Below, piece after piece: positions 7,918-16,306 of a stretch of 50,958 bases of DNA (positions within the stretch are counted from its first letter, which is position 1; each line of letters starts with the position of its first letter). The position numbers and the translations under genes are program-made. Source of the stretch: an uncultured Acidimicrobiales bacterium (GTDB lineage Bacteria > Actinomycetota > Acidimicrobiia > Acidimicrobiales > Poriferisodalaceae); NCBI GenBank assembly GCA_905477545.1, contig CAJQGN010000005.1, positions 1 to 50,958 on the forward strand, given 5' to 3'. The notes beneath the pieces are model-generated. The model made no database searches. It was not told the origin of the DNA and was given only the letters and a program-made list of their open reading frames with translations.

Positions 7918-9150
7918 CTACGAAGAAGACCAATCCTCAAGGGCTTTAATTGCCTCTTGACGTGAAATCAAACCAACCTGAAAAATAAGCGCAGTTAGAT
8001 AATTGATTGCTCTACCCACTATTGGGCCATGACCAACAATTCCCATTATTTCGTTTCCATCCAAGGGAGATTGAGGGCCTCTACTACCCTCCAATTCGAT
8101 AACCTGATTGAAAACACTTAGTAGGCGTTGAGAAGGAATTTTTTTAAACGTCTTTAAAACAGCAAGCGCTTCAGGAAATTCATCTCCCCAAAAGAACAAA
8201 ACTCGTCTCACGTTAGGCTCAGTAGCCTCACCTATCGAAGAAATTTGGTGAGTAGCTTCTATAACCCTGCCTACTTTTTTAGCCAAATTACTTGAGGCCC
8301 TCATATCAACTAAAAGAACTCTTGCCTGCTCGCCAGAAGTCACAATCGGGTATAAGAGGGTCGCCCAACTCAGCGCCAAATCATGGCTACTGTCATTACC
8401 AGCTAATTCTGGAACAGGAACAAGACCGTTATAGCCTTCGATCACTAGGCCCAGTACCCCTGTTTGTTCCAAAAATAGGAGCCCCTTTCTAGGAGCTTGA
8501 ACCTTAAGTAATTTTTTTAACTCTTCGATCACACGCTCTTTTGAAACAATCGATATCCGATCTCTAAGCAGTTCTACTGCGGCTATCAGATCTATCCCAG
8601 GAACAAGCTGGTAGCCCGCCATAAATCGAGCAGCCCGCAACATTCTTAAAGGATCATCACTAAAAGATACTTCAGGATCTAAAGGCGTCCGCAAAACTTT
8701 GTGCTCTAAGTCTAATTGTCCCCCAAACGGATCTATTAACTCCCAGTCAGGAAGCTTTATTGCCATTGAATTAACCGTAAAATCACGTCTCGACAGATCA
8801 TCTTCAATAACCTTCGAAAACTGGACACTAGGTTTACGAGAATTACTTACGTAATTTTCAGATCGATGGGTTGTTATTTCAATAATCTGCGAATTTTTGC
8901 GAATACCAATCGTTCCAAATTTTGCTCCTTGATCCCAAATTGCATCTGCCCAACCAGTCACTAACTCCACGATTATTTCAGGTTCAGCACTGGTTGTAAC
9001 ATCAATATCATCATTCAATTTTCCCAATAGAAGATCTCTTACAACACCCCCAACTAAATAAAATTTATAACCAGCGCTAACAAATTTATGAGCTAAGGCG
9101 CCAACTTGAAGATCCAGTTCTAGTTTTTGAGCTTCTAAAACCTTCTTCAT
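7918..9150 (-). CDS. pcnA: CCA tRNA nucleotidyltransferase / poly(A) polymerase family protein
   Basis: This class II nucleotidyltransferase adds or repairs the tRNA 3' CCA end. The catalytic head is intact: YLVGGVVRDLLLG (about 31-43), the metal-binding DDIDV (about 47-51), the RRDFTVNSMAI motif (about 117-127) and DPLRMLRAARF. The C-terminal body is shorter and degenerate: where actinobacterial relatives carry an HD phosphohydrolase motif (LLHDIGKP-like), this protein reads ATLLYPIVTS. At 410 residues it is shorter than the roughly 480 of the mycobacterial protein. It is divergent from carD, matching the Rv3907c position upstream of the Rv3909/MviN cluster. At least two encoded tRNAs here lack a full CCA, so the activity is needed. 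Confidence 0.9.
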   Translation of the reverse strand: MKKVLEAQKLELDLQVGALAHKFVSAGYKFYLVGGVVRDLLLGKLNDDIDVTTSAEPEIIVELVTGWADAIWDQGAKFGTIGIRKNSQIIEITTHRSENYVSNSRKPSVQFSKVIEDDLSRRDFTVNSMAIKLPDWELIDPFGGQLDLEHKVLRTPLDPEVSFSDDPLRMLRAARFMAGYQLVPGIDLIAAVELLRDRISIVSKERVIEELKKLLKVQAPRKGLLFLEQTGVLGLVIEGYNGLVPVPELAGNDSSHDLALSWATLLYPIVTSGEQARVLLVDMRASSNLAKKVGRVIEATHQISSIGEATEPNVRRVLFFWGDEFPEALAVLKTFKKIPSQRLLSVFNQVIELEGSRGPQSPLDGNEIMGIVGHGPIVGRAINYLTALIFQVGLISRQEAIKALEDWSSS

Positions 9151-9282
9151 AAAGCAAATATTACAGGGGTCTTGTCATAAGGCTCATAAAAAAGTTTACG
9201 TGATTCACTAGTTTTCTTTGGTAAACATACAAATCATCTGGCACTCTAGGAGTTCCCGGATCGTCGTCGTGGAGATAAATTA

Positions 9283-9771
9283 ATGGGCTTAAAGTTTGAT
9301 CTTGGTGACCGAGTCATCTACCCCCATCATGGAGCAGCGCTTATCACTTCACGTGAAACTCGAAAAGCTTTTGGAGAAACACGCGAATACCTTATTTTAG
9401 AAACAGCCCACGGAGACTTAACTTTATCTGTCCCCACAGACATGATCGATACTGTAGGTATGCGTCCTCCAATCGACGAGGATGATGTAGCCGACCTATT
9501 TGAGCTCTTGGCAAAAAAAGACATCCGTGAACCAGCTAACTGGAGCAGAAGATTTAAAAATCACCAAGAAAAATTGAAATCTGGCGACATTTACCAAGTC
9601 GCTGAAGTAGTTCGGAACCTCGCCCTTCGAGAATCTTCCAAAGGTCTTTCGGCGGGAGAAAAATCAATGCTCGACAAGTCTAGGCAAATACTTGTTTCCG
9701 AACTTTCAATAAGTATGGATGTGACAGAAGAAGAAGCTTCTGAACAGGTTGAAACACGCCTAGCTGGATAA
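9283..9771 (+). CDS. carD: CarD-family RNA polymerase-binding regulator
   Basis: CarD binds the RNA polymerase beta subunit and stabilises open promoter complexes, notably at rRNA promoters. The 162-residue protein has exactly the usual actinobacterial length. The N-terminal Tudor-like RNAP-interaction domain is visible as FDLGDRVIYPHHGAALI and EYLILETAHGDLTLSVP (about 4-55), and the helical DNA-binding domain as ANWSRRFKNHQEKLKSGD and GLSAGEKSMLDKSRQILVSEL. A GTGGAG Shine-Dalgarno site precedes the ATG. In Mycobacterium carD lies elsewhere, so its place between pcnA and the DUF6049 gene, where mutT4 would be, is a rearrangement. Confidence 0.95.
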   Translation: MGLKFDLGDRVIYPHHGAALITSRETRKAFGETREYLILETAHGDLTLSVPTDMIDTVGMRPPIDEDDVADLFELLAKKDIREPANWSRRFKNHQEKLKSGDIYQVAEVVRNLALRESSKGLSAGEKSMLDKSRQILVSELSISMDVTEEEASEQVETRLAG

Positions 9772-9777
9772 ACTATT

Positions 9778-9800
9778 GAGCTCAGTGGGAGCTCTTGTTT
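9778..9800 (+). terminator. weak hairpin terminator after carD
   Basis: GAGCTC, a 5-nt loop (AGTGG) and GAGCTC form a 6-bp stem seven bases after the carD stop, followed by a short T-rich stretch (TTGTTT). The U-tract is interrupted, so termination may be partial. Confidence 0.4.
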
Positions 9801-10054
9801 GAATAGCGACTGCCAAAAAGTCATTATGCGCACTATCTTTTCAGTCGGGAGAGTTAAGTGCGAAAAGATACGAGATTCAATTTGGTTTTTTCGGCTCTGC
9901 GCTGGCAGGACTGTCACTCGATGCAGATTCAACGCTCCTACACCCAACCCTCACGTTCGCGACTTATTACCCGCACTAAGTGCACTTCAGTTTTTCTCAA
10001 ACTAAACAGGGCGCAATATCTAAAAAACCATCGTTCTCATTTAAGTGGTTCTAT

Positions 10055-11941
10055 ATGAGAACGAAATACAAATTTCTTAAGCCACCGATTATCGTAGTGT
10101 TTTTTTTAATGTTCGCTACGTCCGCCAATGCTGCTACTCAGTCTTCCGATGAAATGAACATAGTCACGCAAAGTTTTTCAGCTGGACTAGGTGAATCAAT
10201 CAATCTCAAAATTCAGCTCTCAAATCTTCTTCCCAGCGACAACCAACTTATTATTACGCTGCATGAGCCAGTTCTGAATGAACAGGACTTCTTACTTTCA
10301 ACTACTGGAGAAAAGCTCGGTGGGGTTCTATCATCTGCGACAAGTAATATTTCTGAACTCGAAATATCTGAAGCTGGTTTAACAAACATCACTCTTCAAA
10401 TCGCCGAAGATAACGAACCATTTGATCAATCTTTGATCCGGGCCGTTCGCCCCGGTGTCTATCCAATTTCATTGGAGCTTCGGACAAGCAGCCAGGAATT
10501 AGTTGACGGCCTCATTACTCACCTAATACGAGTACCAAGTAACGCAGATGAAATCGAACCTCTACAAATTATTTTGATCAATTCTCTTGATTTCAACGCA
10601 ACTAAGTCATTTGACAAATCGGCAGTTTCTTGGTTTACAACCTTGCACAAGCACCAACAAGTACCAATGTCTCTCGTAGCACCTCCTCGATTCCTTAAAG
10701 ACTTTCAGAACACTCCAACTTTTAAGTTATGGGAGCAAAATAATCAGTCCCACGAACTCATTCGCTCTTCATTTGTACCCATAGATGAAGCACTTCTTAC
10801 TAATGCTGGCCTAGATACTGAAGCGGCTCTATTGATCGAAGAAGGGTTAGAAGCTCTTATCTCAATAGGATCAGTAGCACCTTCAACTCTCTGGATAGAA
10901 ACTAACGACACAGATGTCAGCCAATTCGACACTCGTTGGGCAAGAGGCATTCGTCATGCCGTCCTATCATCAAAATCACTCGTCACAACTGACAATTTAC
11001 ACCCAAGACAACCTGTCGAGATTCGGTCTCAAAATTCATTAATGACAGCGCTGATAGTTGATGATTTGGCGCCGAGACAACTTAAAGATAGCCCCCATAG
11101 CGCCGCTCATAGACAACTATCGCACCTCGCTACCATAGCGTTGACACAACAATCGCCTAAATTTATAACCTTAGATATTAGTCCAGACGAAGCTGATTCA
11201 ACATCTACTGACTACCTACTCGAAGGAATTGCTTCGCTGTTATTTATAGAACCTCTATTAGCAAGCGAAGCTATCGGAAAACCACTGGCAGTAACCGCAG
11301 CAGGAGTGCCGCTTCAATATCAAATAGAAAACAAAGATTCTGCAACAAGACAAGATTTTTCTGTATACAGAAAAGCTAAAACTCATCTCAATGCTTACCG
11401 ATCAATGATTCGAGATGAAGATGCCAGTGACCATGATAATTTTTCTCAGGAGCTTCTCTATTCACTTTCCGATGATTTAAAGGAACTCGAACAACAAACT
11501 AAATGGCGAACAATTATTGACTATGTGAGACAACGAAGCAGTCTTCTGGATGCACCACCTGAAGAAACGATTCAAATGACATCTCGAAGCGCTGCAGTAC
11601 CCTTTAGTTTCCAAAATCGGTCTAAGACTGCTTTGCGAGTTGAACTTAGGATAATTAGTGAAAAAATAACCGTCGAAGACTTTGATGACGGAGAAACGAC
11701 GACCCTAGTACTTGAACCTGGAATTACAACCTACCGTTTTAACCTTCGATCGCTTTCATCAGGATCTTTTCCGATTAAAATTGAACTTCTTTCTCCAAAC
11801 GGTTCACTCCTTATCAGCCAAACACAATCTGTAATAAGAGCCACCGCTCCAACCGGCGTCGGACTTGCCTTAACACTGGGAGCTGCACTATTTTTAGCCA
11901 TCTGGTGGATTGTAGATAGTCGTCGGAGAAGATCATTTTGA
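10055..11941 (+). CDS. DUF6049-like secreted/anchored envelope protein
   Basis: The gene lies directly upstream of murJ, as Rv3909 does in Mycobacterium, and its architecture agrees: an N-terminal signal peptide (MRTKYKF…, hydrophobic FFLMFATSANA), a long extracytoplasmic region with beta-rich C-terminal part, and a single C-terminal helix (about 600-622) before a basic RRRRSF tail. It is therefore a membrane-anchored extracellular protein. I chose the ATG at 10055 because the signal peptide follows immediately; a longer frame from 9980 would add a 25-residue tail without bacterial signal character. At 628 residues it is shorter than the mycobacterial protein. Its stop overlaps the murJ start (TTGA). 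The function is unknown, but conservation beside MurJ implies a role in cell-wall assembly. The 283 bp before it hold no other supported gene. Confidence 0.8.
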   Translation: MRTKYKFLKPPIIVVFFLMFATSANAATQSSDEMNIVTQSFSAGLGESINLKIQLSNLLPSDNQLIITLHEPVLNEQDFLLSTTGEKLGGVLSSATSNISELEISEAGLTNITLQIAEDNEPFDQSLIRAVRPGVYPISLELRTSSQELVDGLITHLIRVPSNADEIEPLQIILINSLDFNATKSFDKSAVSWFTTLHKHQQVPMSLVAPPRFLKDFQNTPTFKLWEQNNQSHELIRSSFVPIDEALLTNAGLDTEAALLIEEGLEALISIGSVAPSTLWIETNDTDVSQFDTRWARGIRHAVLSSKSLVTTDNLHPRQPVEIRSQNSLMTALIVDDLAPRQLKDSPHSAAHRQLSHLATIALTQQSPKFITLDISPDEADSTSTDYLLEGIASLLFIEPLLASEAIGKPLAVTAAGVPLQYQIENKDSATRQDFSVYRKAKTHLNAYRSMIRDEDASDHDNFSQELLYSLSDDLKELEQQTKWRTIIDYVRQRSSLLDAPPEETIQMTSRSAAVPFSFQNRSKTALRVELRIISEKITVEDFDDGETTTLVLEPGITTYRFNLRSLSSGSFPIKIELLSPNGSLLISQTQSVIRATAPTGVGLALTLGAALFLAIWWIVDSRRRRSF

Positions 11942-13620
11942 CTTCTGCCAAAGCAAGCGTTGCTGCCATTGCGATTTTTTTGTCACGTCTCTTCGGTTTA
12001 ATCCGGGCTGCTCTAGTCACTAATGTCTTAGGAATTGGATTCGTTGGTGATGCTTTCGCTGCAGCCACGAAAATCCCTAACCTCCTACAAAATCTTCTCG
12101 GTGAGGGTGCTTTGTCCGCAGCTTTCATACCAGAATATTCAAAAAATGTCGAAGATGACCCAGTAACAGCCGGCCAAATAGCCGGTGCAATCGCATCCTT
12201 TCTTTTAGTGATTACTTCGCTATTAGTTGCCATAGGAGTTTTTGCCGCACGCCCGATAGCGCGTTGTATCGCCTGGGGTTTTGATCAGGACCGGCTCGAT
12301 CTAACTGTTCAACTAATGCGGGTAATCACAATTGGCTCTGGAATTTTAGTTATGAGCTCATGGTGCCTCGGTATTTTAAATAGCCATCGAAAATTATTTT
12401 TGTCATACATTGCGCCAGTTATTTGGAACATGACACAGATCGTTGTGCTGATAACAGTCACACTTTCACATTGGACGCAACTATCCCAAGTACAAGCTCT
12501 TTCATGGGCCCTGGTAGTCGGTGCTCTTGCTCAACTACTTATACAACTGCCATCTACTCTTCGATCAAACCCACATATCCACTTTAATTTTCAATGGAAA
12601 ACGGTTGGATCAAGGAAAGTCATCAAACGATTAGGACCCGCAATATTAGGACGAGGCGCGCTCCAAATTTCAGCGTTTATTGACTTGGCACTGGCTTCAT
12701 TGTTAGGTGTTGGAGCCGCTGCAGCAATGGTCGCAGCACAGGCCTTATTTTTGTTACCTCTTTCATTACTAGGGACAAGCGTCGCAGCTGCAGAATTACC
12801 AGAGCTCAGTCGTACTAAAAATATTCAAGATTCAACAAATAGAATCTCTAAGCGTCTACCAGAAATGCTTTGGATAGCCGGAGCAATTATTGCGTTGTAC
12901 CTGGTAGCCGGTAAAGCCTTAGCTGACACAATTTTTAATCTGGGGGGATTTCGCAACAAAATTCCTTCAGACGATTTAACACTGATTGCTATGACACTTG
13001 GGGCCTACTCGCTAGCAATCCCAGCTCTGCTGGGGTCTCGGCTACTACAAAACTTGCTATTCAGCACCGGCGACACAAGTACACCAGCAAAAATTGGGGT
13101 TAAAAGATTACTCGTATCTGCTCTAACTGGAATTTTTCTTATGTTTCAATTTGATCAGATAATGATTGTAGGAAATTCCATAATTGGCTTTGGCGACCTG
13201 TCGTTGCGTTTTTCTCCCATCCCTGATGCAGTTCGCTTAAACAACGAACTCCCAGCACGGCTTGGTGCAGTTGGGTTGGCTCTCGGAGCAACGTGTGGGG
13301 CCTGGTTTGAATTTTTTCACCTGAGGAAAATAGCTCTGATAAAGTCAGCGCGTAAACGACTCACTTCCTCCAATCTTCACCGCTATATCACTCCTTCACT
13401 GATAGCTAGCTTTACAGGTATTGGAATTCACCAAATTTCATTTCAAACTGCTTTGGTGCAAATAACAGTTACCGGTTCAGTCATGCTTCTAGTTCATTTT
13501 GTTACATCATTAGCAATCCGAACCCCTATTGCATTAGATATAGGTTCTAAAGTTAAAGTGCATTTAGGCTTTCAGTCAAAAGACCCCCCTCTATCACCAA
13601 GGGAAAAAGAAAAATTATGA
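11938..13620 (+). CDS. murJ: lipid II flippase MurJ
   Basis: MurJ, a MOP-superfamily transporter, flips lipid II across the cytoplasmic membrane. The 560-residue product begins with the characteristic MurJ signature (SRLFGLIRAALVTNVLG, then GFVGDAFAAATKIPNLLQNLLGEGALSAAFIP, split here) and has about 13-14 hydrophobic helices. The start is TTG at 11938, overlapping the previous stop in a TTGA, and its own stop overlaps the degV ATG (ATGA), indicating tight translational coupling. In mycobacteria MurJ is the N-terminal part of the single protein MviN, continuing into a pseudokinase and a sugar-binding-like domain. Here it ends after the flippase core, and those domains are encoded separately after degV. 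Confidence 0.95.
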   Translation: MTSAKASVAAIAIFLSRLFGLIRAALVTNVLGIGFVGDAFAAATKIPNLLQNLLGEGALSAAFIPEYSKNVEDDPVTAGQIAGAIASFLLVITSLLVAIGVFAARPIARCIAWGFDQDRLDLTVQLMRVITIGSGILVMSSWCLGILNSHRKLFLSYIAPVIWNMTQIVVLITVTLSHWTQLSQVQALSWALVVGALAQLLIQLPSTLRSNPHIHFNFQWKTVGSRKVIKRLGPAILGRGALQISAFIDLALASLLGVGAAAAMVAAQALFLLPLSLLGTSVAAAELPELSRTKNIQDSTNRISKRLPEMLWIAGAIIALYLVAGKALADTIFNLGGFRNKIPSDDLTLIAMTLGAYSLAIPALLGSRLLQNLLFSTGDTSTPAKIGVKRLLVSALTGIFLMFQFDQIMIVGNSIIGFGDLSLRFSPIPDAVRLNNELPARLGAVGLALGATCGAWFEFFHLRKIALIKSARKRLTSSNLHRYITPSLIASFTGIGIHQISFQTALVQITVTGSVMLLVHFVTSLAIRTPIALDIGSKVKVHLGFQSKDPPLSPREKEKL

Positions 13621-14459
13621 CGTCAGTGAAAATTATCACCGACAGTTCTTGTGACCTCCCGCAGGACATCGTCGATGATTTAGACATTGGTATAGTGCCC
13701 CTCAAAATTCGATTCGGTTCTGAGGAGTTTGTTGATCGTTTCGAATTGTCAACTGATTCTTTTTGGGAACGTTGCAAAGTATCTCAAGAGCTTCCCTCTA
13801 CGGCAGCACCCTCGCCAGGAGCTTTTGAAGAAATGTATCGTCAAGCTGCAAACGATGGCCGATCAGGAGTAGTAACAGTCGTTTTGAGCGGTTCATTATC
13901 CGCTACGATCGAAGCAGCTGAGTCCGCAGCGCGCGCAGTAGTCGATCTTATTGATGTCACGGTAATAGACAGTCGAACCGTAACTCTTGGTTTAGGCTCA
14001 CTAGTGATCCAAGCTGCAGAAGCTTCTATGCAAGGCCAAAGTGTCCTAGAAATAAGCACGATGATTTCTGAAGCTGCTACAAGAACCCAAGTACATGCAG
14101 CACTTGACACCCTTGAGAATTTACGTAAGAACGGTCGAATCGGAGCAGCTCAATCATTCCTCGGCTCAGTTCTATCAATAAAACCCCTAATCGAGGTTCG
14201 TAATGGTGTCGTTGAGCCAGCTGGAAAGCAACGAACAAGGTCTAAGGCAATGGCACATTTAATAAATTTAGTTGCTGACAATGCGTCCAATATAGAGCGA
14301 ATTAGCATCATGCACGCTGCATGTGACGATATTGACACTTTCGGTTCTCAAGTCCAATCGTTGGTGACTTCAAAAGTAATAATTGGCGAAATTGGACCAG
14401 TAGTCGGAGCCCATGCTGGGCTTGGCACAATCGGCGTAGTTTTTCAGACAAATAACTAA
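13617..14459 (+). CDS. DegV family fatty-acid-binding protein
   Basis: DegV proteins bind fatty acids and deliver them to FakA-type kinases. The 280-residue length is typical. The N-terminal domain shows VKIITDSSCDLPQDI and a TAAPSPGAFEEMY segment, followed by the conserved VLSGSLSAT motif, DSRTVTLGLG, and in the second domain TLENLRKNGRIGAAQSFLGSVLSIKPL and VVGAHAGLGTIGVVF. Its ATG overlaps the murJ stop, and the pseudokinase gene starts 2 bp after its stop, placing it inside the flippase operon. No FakA/DAK gene is visible in the window. Whether it links lipid supply to wall synthesis is unknown. Confidence 0.93.
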   Translation: MTSVKIITDSSCDLPQDIVDDLDIGIVPLKIRFGSEEFVDRFELSTDSFWERCKVSQELPSTAAPSPGAFEEMYRQAANDGRSGVVTVVLSGSLSATIEAAESAARAVVDLIDVTVIDSRTVTLGLGSLVIQAAEASMQGQSVLEISTMISEAATRTQVHAALDTLENLRKNGRIGAAQSFLGSVLSIKPLIEVRNGVVEPAGKQRTRSKAMAHLINLVADNASNIERISIMHAACDDIDTFGSQVQSLVTSKVIIGEIGPVVGAHAGLGTIGVVFQTNN

Positions 14460-14461
14460 AA

Positions 14462-15877
14462 ATGGTTTTTTTATCCAAACGATATCGAATGGATAAAAAA
14501 ATTGAGAACGGCCCCGTTGAGTCCTGGAGTGGACTTGATTTAACTCTCAACCGCCCAGTAACTATTCGCATAACCGATACAGAAACTGAGATTGGTCAGC
14601 GGTTAAGAATGCAGGCGCAGGCTCTCTCACGACTTGAACATCCTTCTCTTCTCCATATTTATGACTCAATTTCAACCTCTAATCAGTTTGCAATAATTAC
14701 CGAGATTTTACCTTCACGTAATCTTTCGCAAGATCTGCAAGAACGAGGGCGTTTCTCCGCTTATGAGGCGGTGCAGCTTGTGATCCAAGTCAGTGAAGGC
14801 CTAGCTTCGCTTCACCAAGCGGGATTTGCTCACGGAGGCGTCGAAGCTCATCACATAGCGTTAAGAGAAGACAAAACTCCCGTAATAATTGTTGGCCCAC
14901 CTACGGGAGACGCAGTTAAAATACCGGCGCGCCCATCAAACGACATATCTTCTCTAGGTAAATTATGTCATCTTCTGATCGTCGGAACTACTCCAACAAT
15001 TGATGTGCACGGCCGCACAGCCATACATCCAACAGTACCTTCATCGCTTCAACCAATACTAAAAAAGGCCCTCTCAGATCAACCACCCTGGGGCAACAGT
15101 TCTGCATTGATTTTGGCTTTTCAATCTGTTCTTCATGACCTGAAAGAATTAGAATTTCAGGCAGATATTGGTAAAACATCTTATTTAGAAAGCGAAAAAA
15201 CTTGGTTCGCACCGATTTTCGCCATTGTGTCTGCGGCTGTTCTTATTATCGGTATCGGGCTGCTCCTAGCCAAAACTGACTTAGCCCCGTCACTAGTTGA
15301 CAATGTTAAACAGGTAGTCAGTGGTAGCAAGTCCTCAGATCAACAGGCAAATAACACTTTCTTTCCACCATTAGAGGACTTATCTCGTAATGAGCCATTA
15401 CCTAAAAGTGCTCGCTTACCCATCATTGACATAATAGATTTTGACCCTGAAGGTGACGACCGACTTGAACATCCTGACAAAATAAAACGAATTAATGACG
15501 GTGATGCAAGTCGAGGATGGAATACGTCTCGATACAACTCACGCAAGTTTGGGGGTTTGAAAAGTGGAGTTGGATTAATAATTAAGCTTAGCAATAACCA
15601 CCATATAGATTTAATTGAAGTTGGTGCCACGGCAATTAACTGGGGCTTCGAATTATACGCCATTAATGAATCTCCAGGCTCACTAATCGAATGGAGTTGG
15701 GGTTCGCCAATTACTTCGTTAGCGGAATTAAAAGGTATAACTAAAGTTAATTTCACTGATCTAACTGGTTCTACGCTTTTACTTTGGATAACCGACTTAG
15801 GAAATTCGCTTCCTGTTGGAGGCCATCGAGTCTCGATAAATGAAGTATCTGTTTATGGAAGACCAGTGAGCAATTAG
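14462..15877 (+). CDS. MviN-type pseudokinase with TM helix and extracytoplasmic domain
   Basis: The 471-residue protein matches the C-terminal two-thirds of mycobacterial MviN as a stand-alone protein. Residues about 10-230 resemble a Ser/Thr kinase fold (HPSLLHIYDSI, then IITEILPSRNLSQDL and LASLHQAGFAHGGV), but catalytic residues are lost: the VAIK-type Lys is Arg in VTIRIT, HRD is HGG, and no DFG is present. A hydrophobic helix follows (about 250-275, FAPIFAIVSAAVLIIGIGLL). The C-terminal domain (about 325-471) is beta-rich and resembles galactose-binding/discoidin-like modules (RGWNTSRY, GVGLIIKLS). It follows degV by 2 bp, in the murJ operon. In mycobacteria the phosphorylated pseudokinase recruits FhaA; the same role here is inferred. 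Confidence 0.8.
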   Translation: MVFLSKRYRMDKKIENGPVESWSGLDLTLNRPVTIRITDTETEIGQRLRMQAQALSRLEHPSLLHIYDSISTSNQFAIITEILPSRNLSQDLQERGRFSAYEAVQLVIQVSEGLASLHQAGFAHGGVEAHHIALREDKTPVIIVGPPTGDAVKIPARPSNDISSLGKLCHLLIVGTTPTIDVHGRTAIHPTVPSSLQPILKKALSDQPPWGNSSALILAFQSVLHDLKELEFQADIGKTSYLESEKTWFAPIFAIVSAAVLIIGIGLLLAKTDLAPSLVDNVKQVVSGSKSSDQQANNTFFPPLEDLSRNEPLPKSARLPIIDIIDFDPEGDDRLEHPDKIKRINDGDASRGWNTSRYNSRKFGGLKSGVGLIIKLSNNHHIDLIEVGATAINWGFELYAINESPGSLIEWSWGSPITSLAELKGITKVNFTDLTGSTLLLWITDLGNSLPVGGHRVSINEVSVYGRPVSN

Positions 15878-15943
15878 TAGGACTCTGTTAAACCATCGGC
15901 GTCTTTACACATACGTCATAGCTATGTCGATAGAATCGTCGAG

Positions 15944-16258
15944 GTGGCCAATTCTGAAACTTCTGGAAAAGAAAGCAAGCAAGACTTGGGTTTTAACATC
16001 AAGGCAACTAATACTTTCGTTAATTTGATTGACAGCGTCAGAAATAAAACCACTGGCCCAATTTTAGGACTAGCTAGAGCTTGTGTTTATGGAGTGATGC
16101 TGGCTGTTTCAGCCAGCATCACTCTGATATTTTTAATTATAGGCTTGATACGACTCGTAAATATTGCGCTGCCAGGTTCAGTTTGGAGCGCTTATCTCAC
16201 ATTAGGCCTCGTATTTCACGTTGCGGGTGTTTTGCTATGGTCACGCCGAACTAGATAG
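15944..16258 (+). CDS. small two-helix membrane protein with an internal palindrome
   Basis: The 104-residue product starts at GTG. It has a polar N-terminus, an amphipathic stretch, a long hydrophobic helix (about 47-68, VMLAVSASITLIFLIIGLI) and a second helix (about 82-99) ending WSRRTR. It lies where mycobacteria carry sigM between MviN and trxB. I do not recognise a family with certainty, although such proteins are common in actinobacterial envelope operons. The DNA encoding the first helix contains a perfect 15-bp inverted repeat with a 3-nt loop (16092-16124). The GAGG before the start is too close to be ideal, so the start is uncertain. Confidence 0.65.
   Translation: MANSETSGKESKQDLGFNIKATNTFVNLIDSVRNKTTGPILGLARACVYGVMLAVSASITLIFLIIGLIRLVNIALPGSVWSAYLTLGLVFHVAGVLLWSRRTR
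16092..16124 (+). repeat. perfect 15-bp inverted repeat inside a coding sequence
   Basis: GAGTGATGCTGGCTG (16092-16106), a TTT loop and its exact reverse complement (16110-16124) are followed by TGATATTTTTA. On RNA this would be a very stable hairpin with a U-rich tail, like an intrinsic terminator, yet the frame continues to 16258 through codons for a membrane helix. Confidence 0.9.
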
Positions 16259-16306
16259 AACTTATGAACTTTATTTTTACCATTAAAAAACTTCGGAGTA
16301 TTGATC

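Noticed and set aside
9345-9360. parS-like sequence (core TTCACGTGAAAC) in carD
   Set aside because: Only 12 of 16 positions match, it lies in a conserved coding segment, and it is 11 kb from the real parS pair.
9799-10058. Short plus-strand frames between carD and the DUF6049 gene, possibly a mutT4 remnant
   Set aside because: No Nudix box or other family character was found in any frame.
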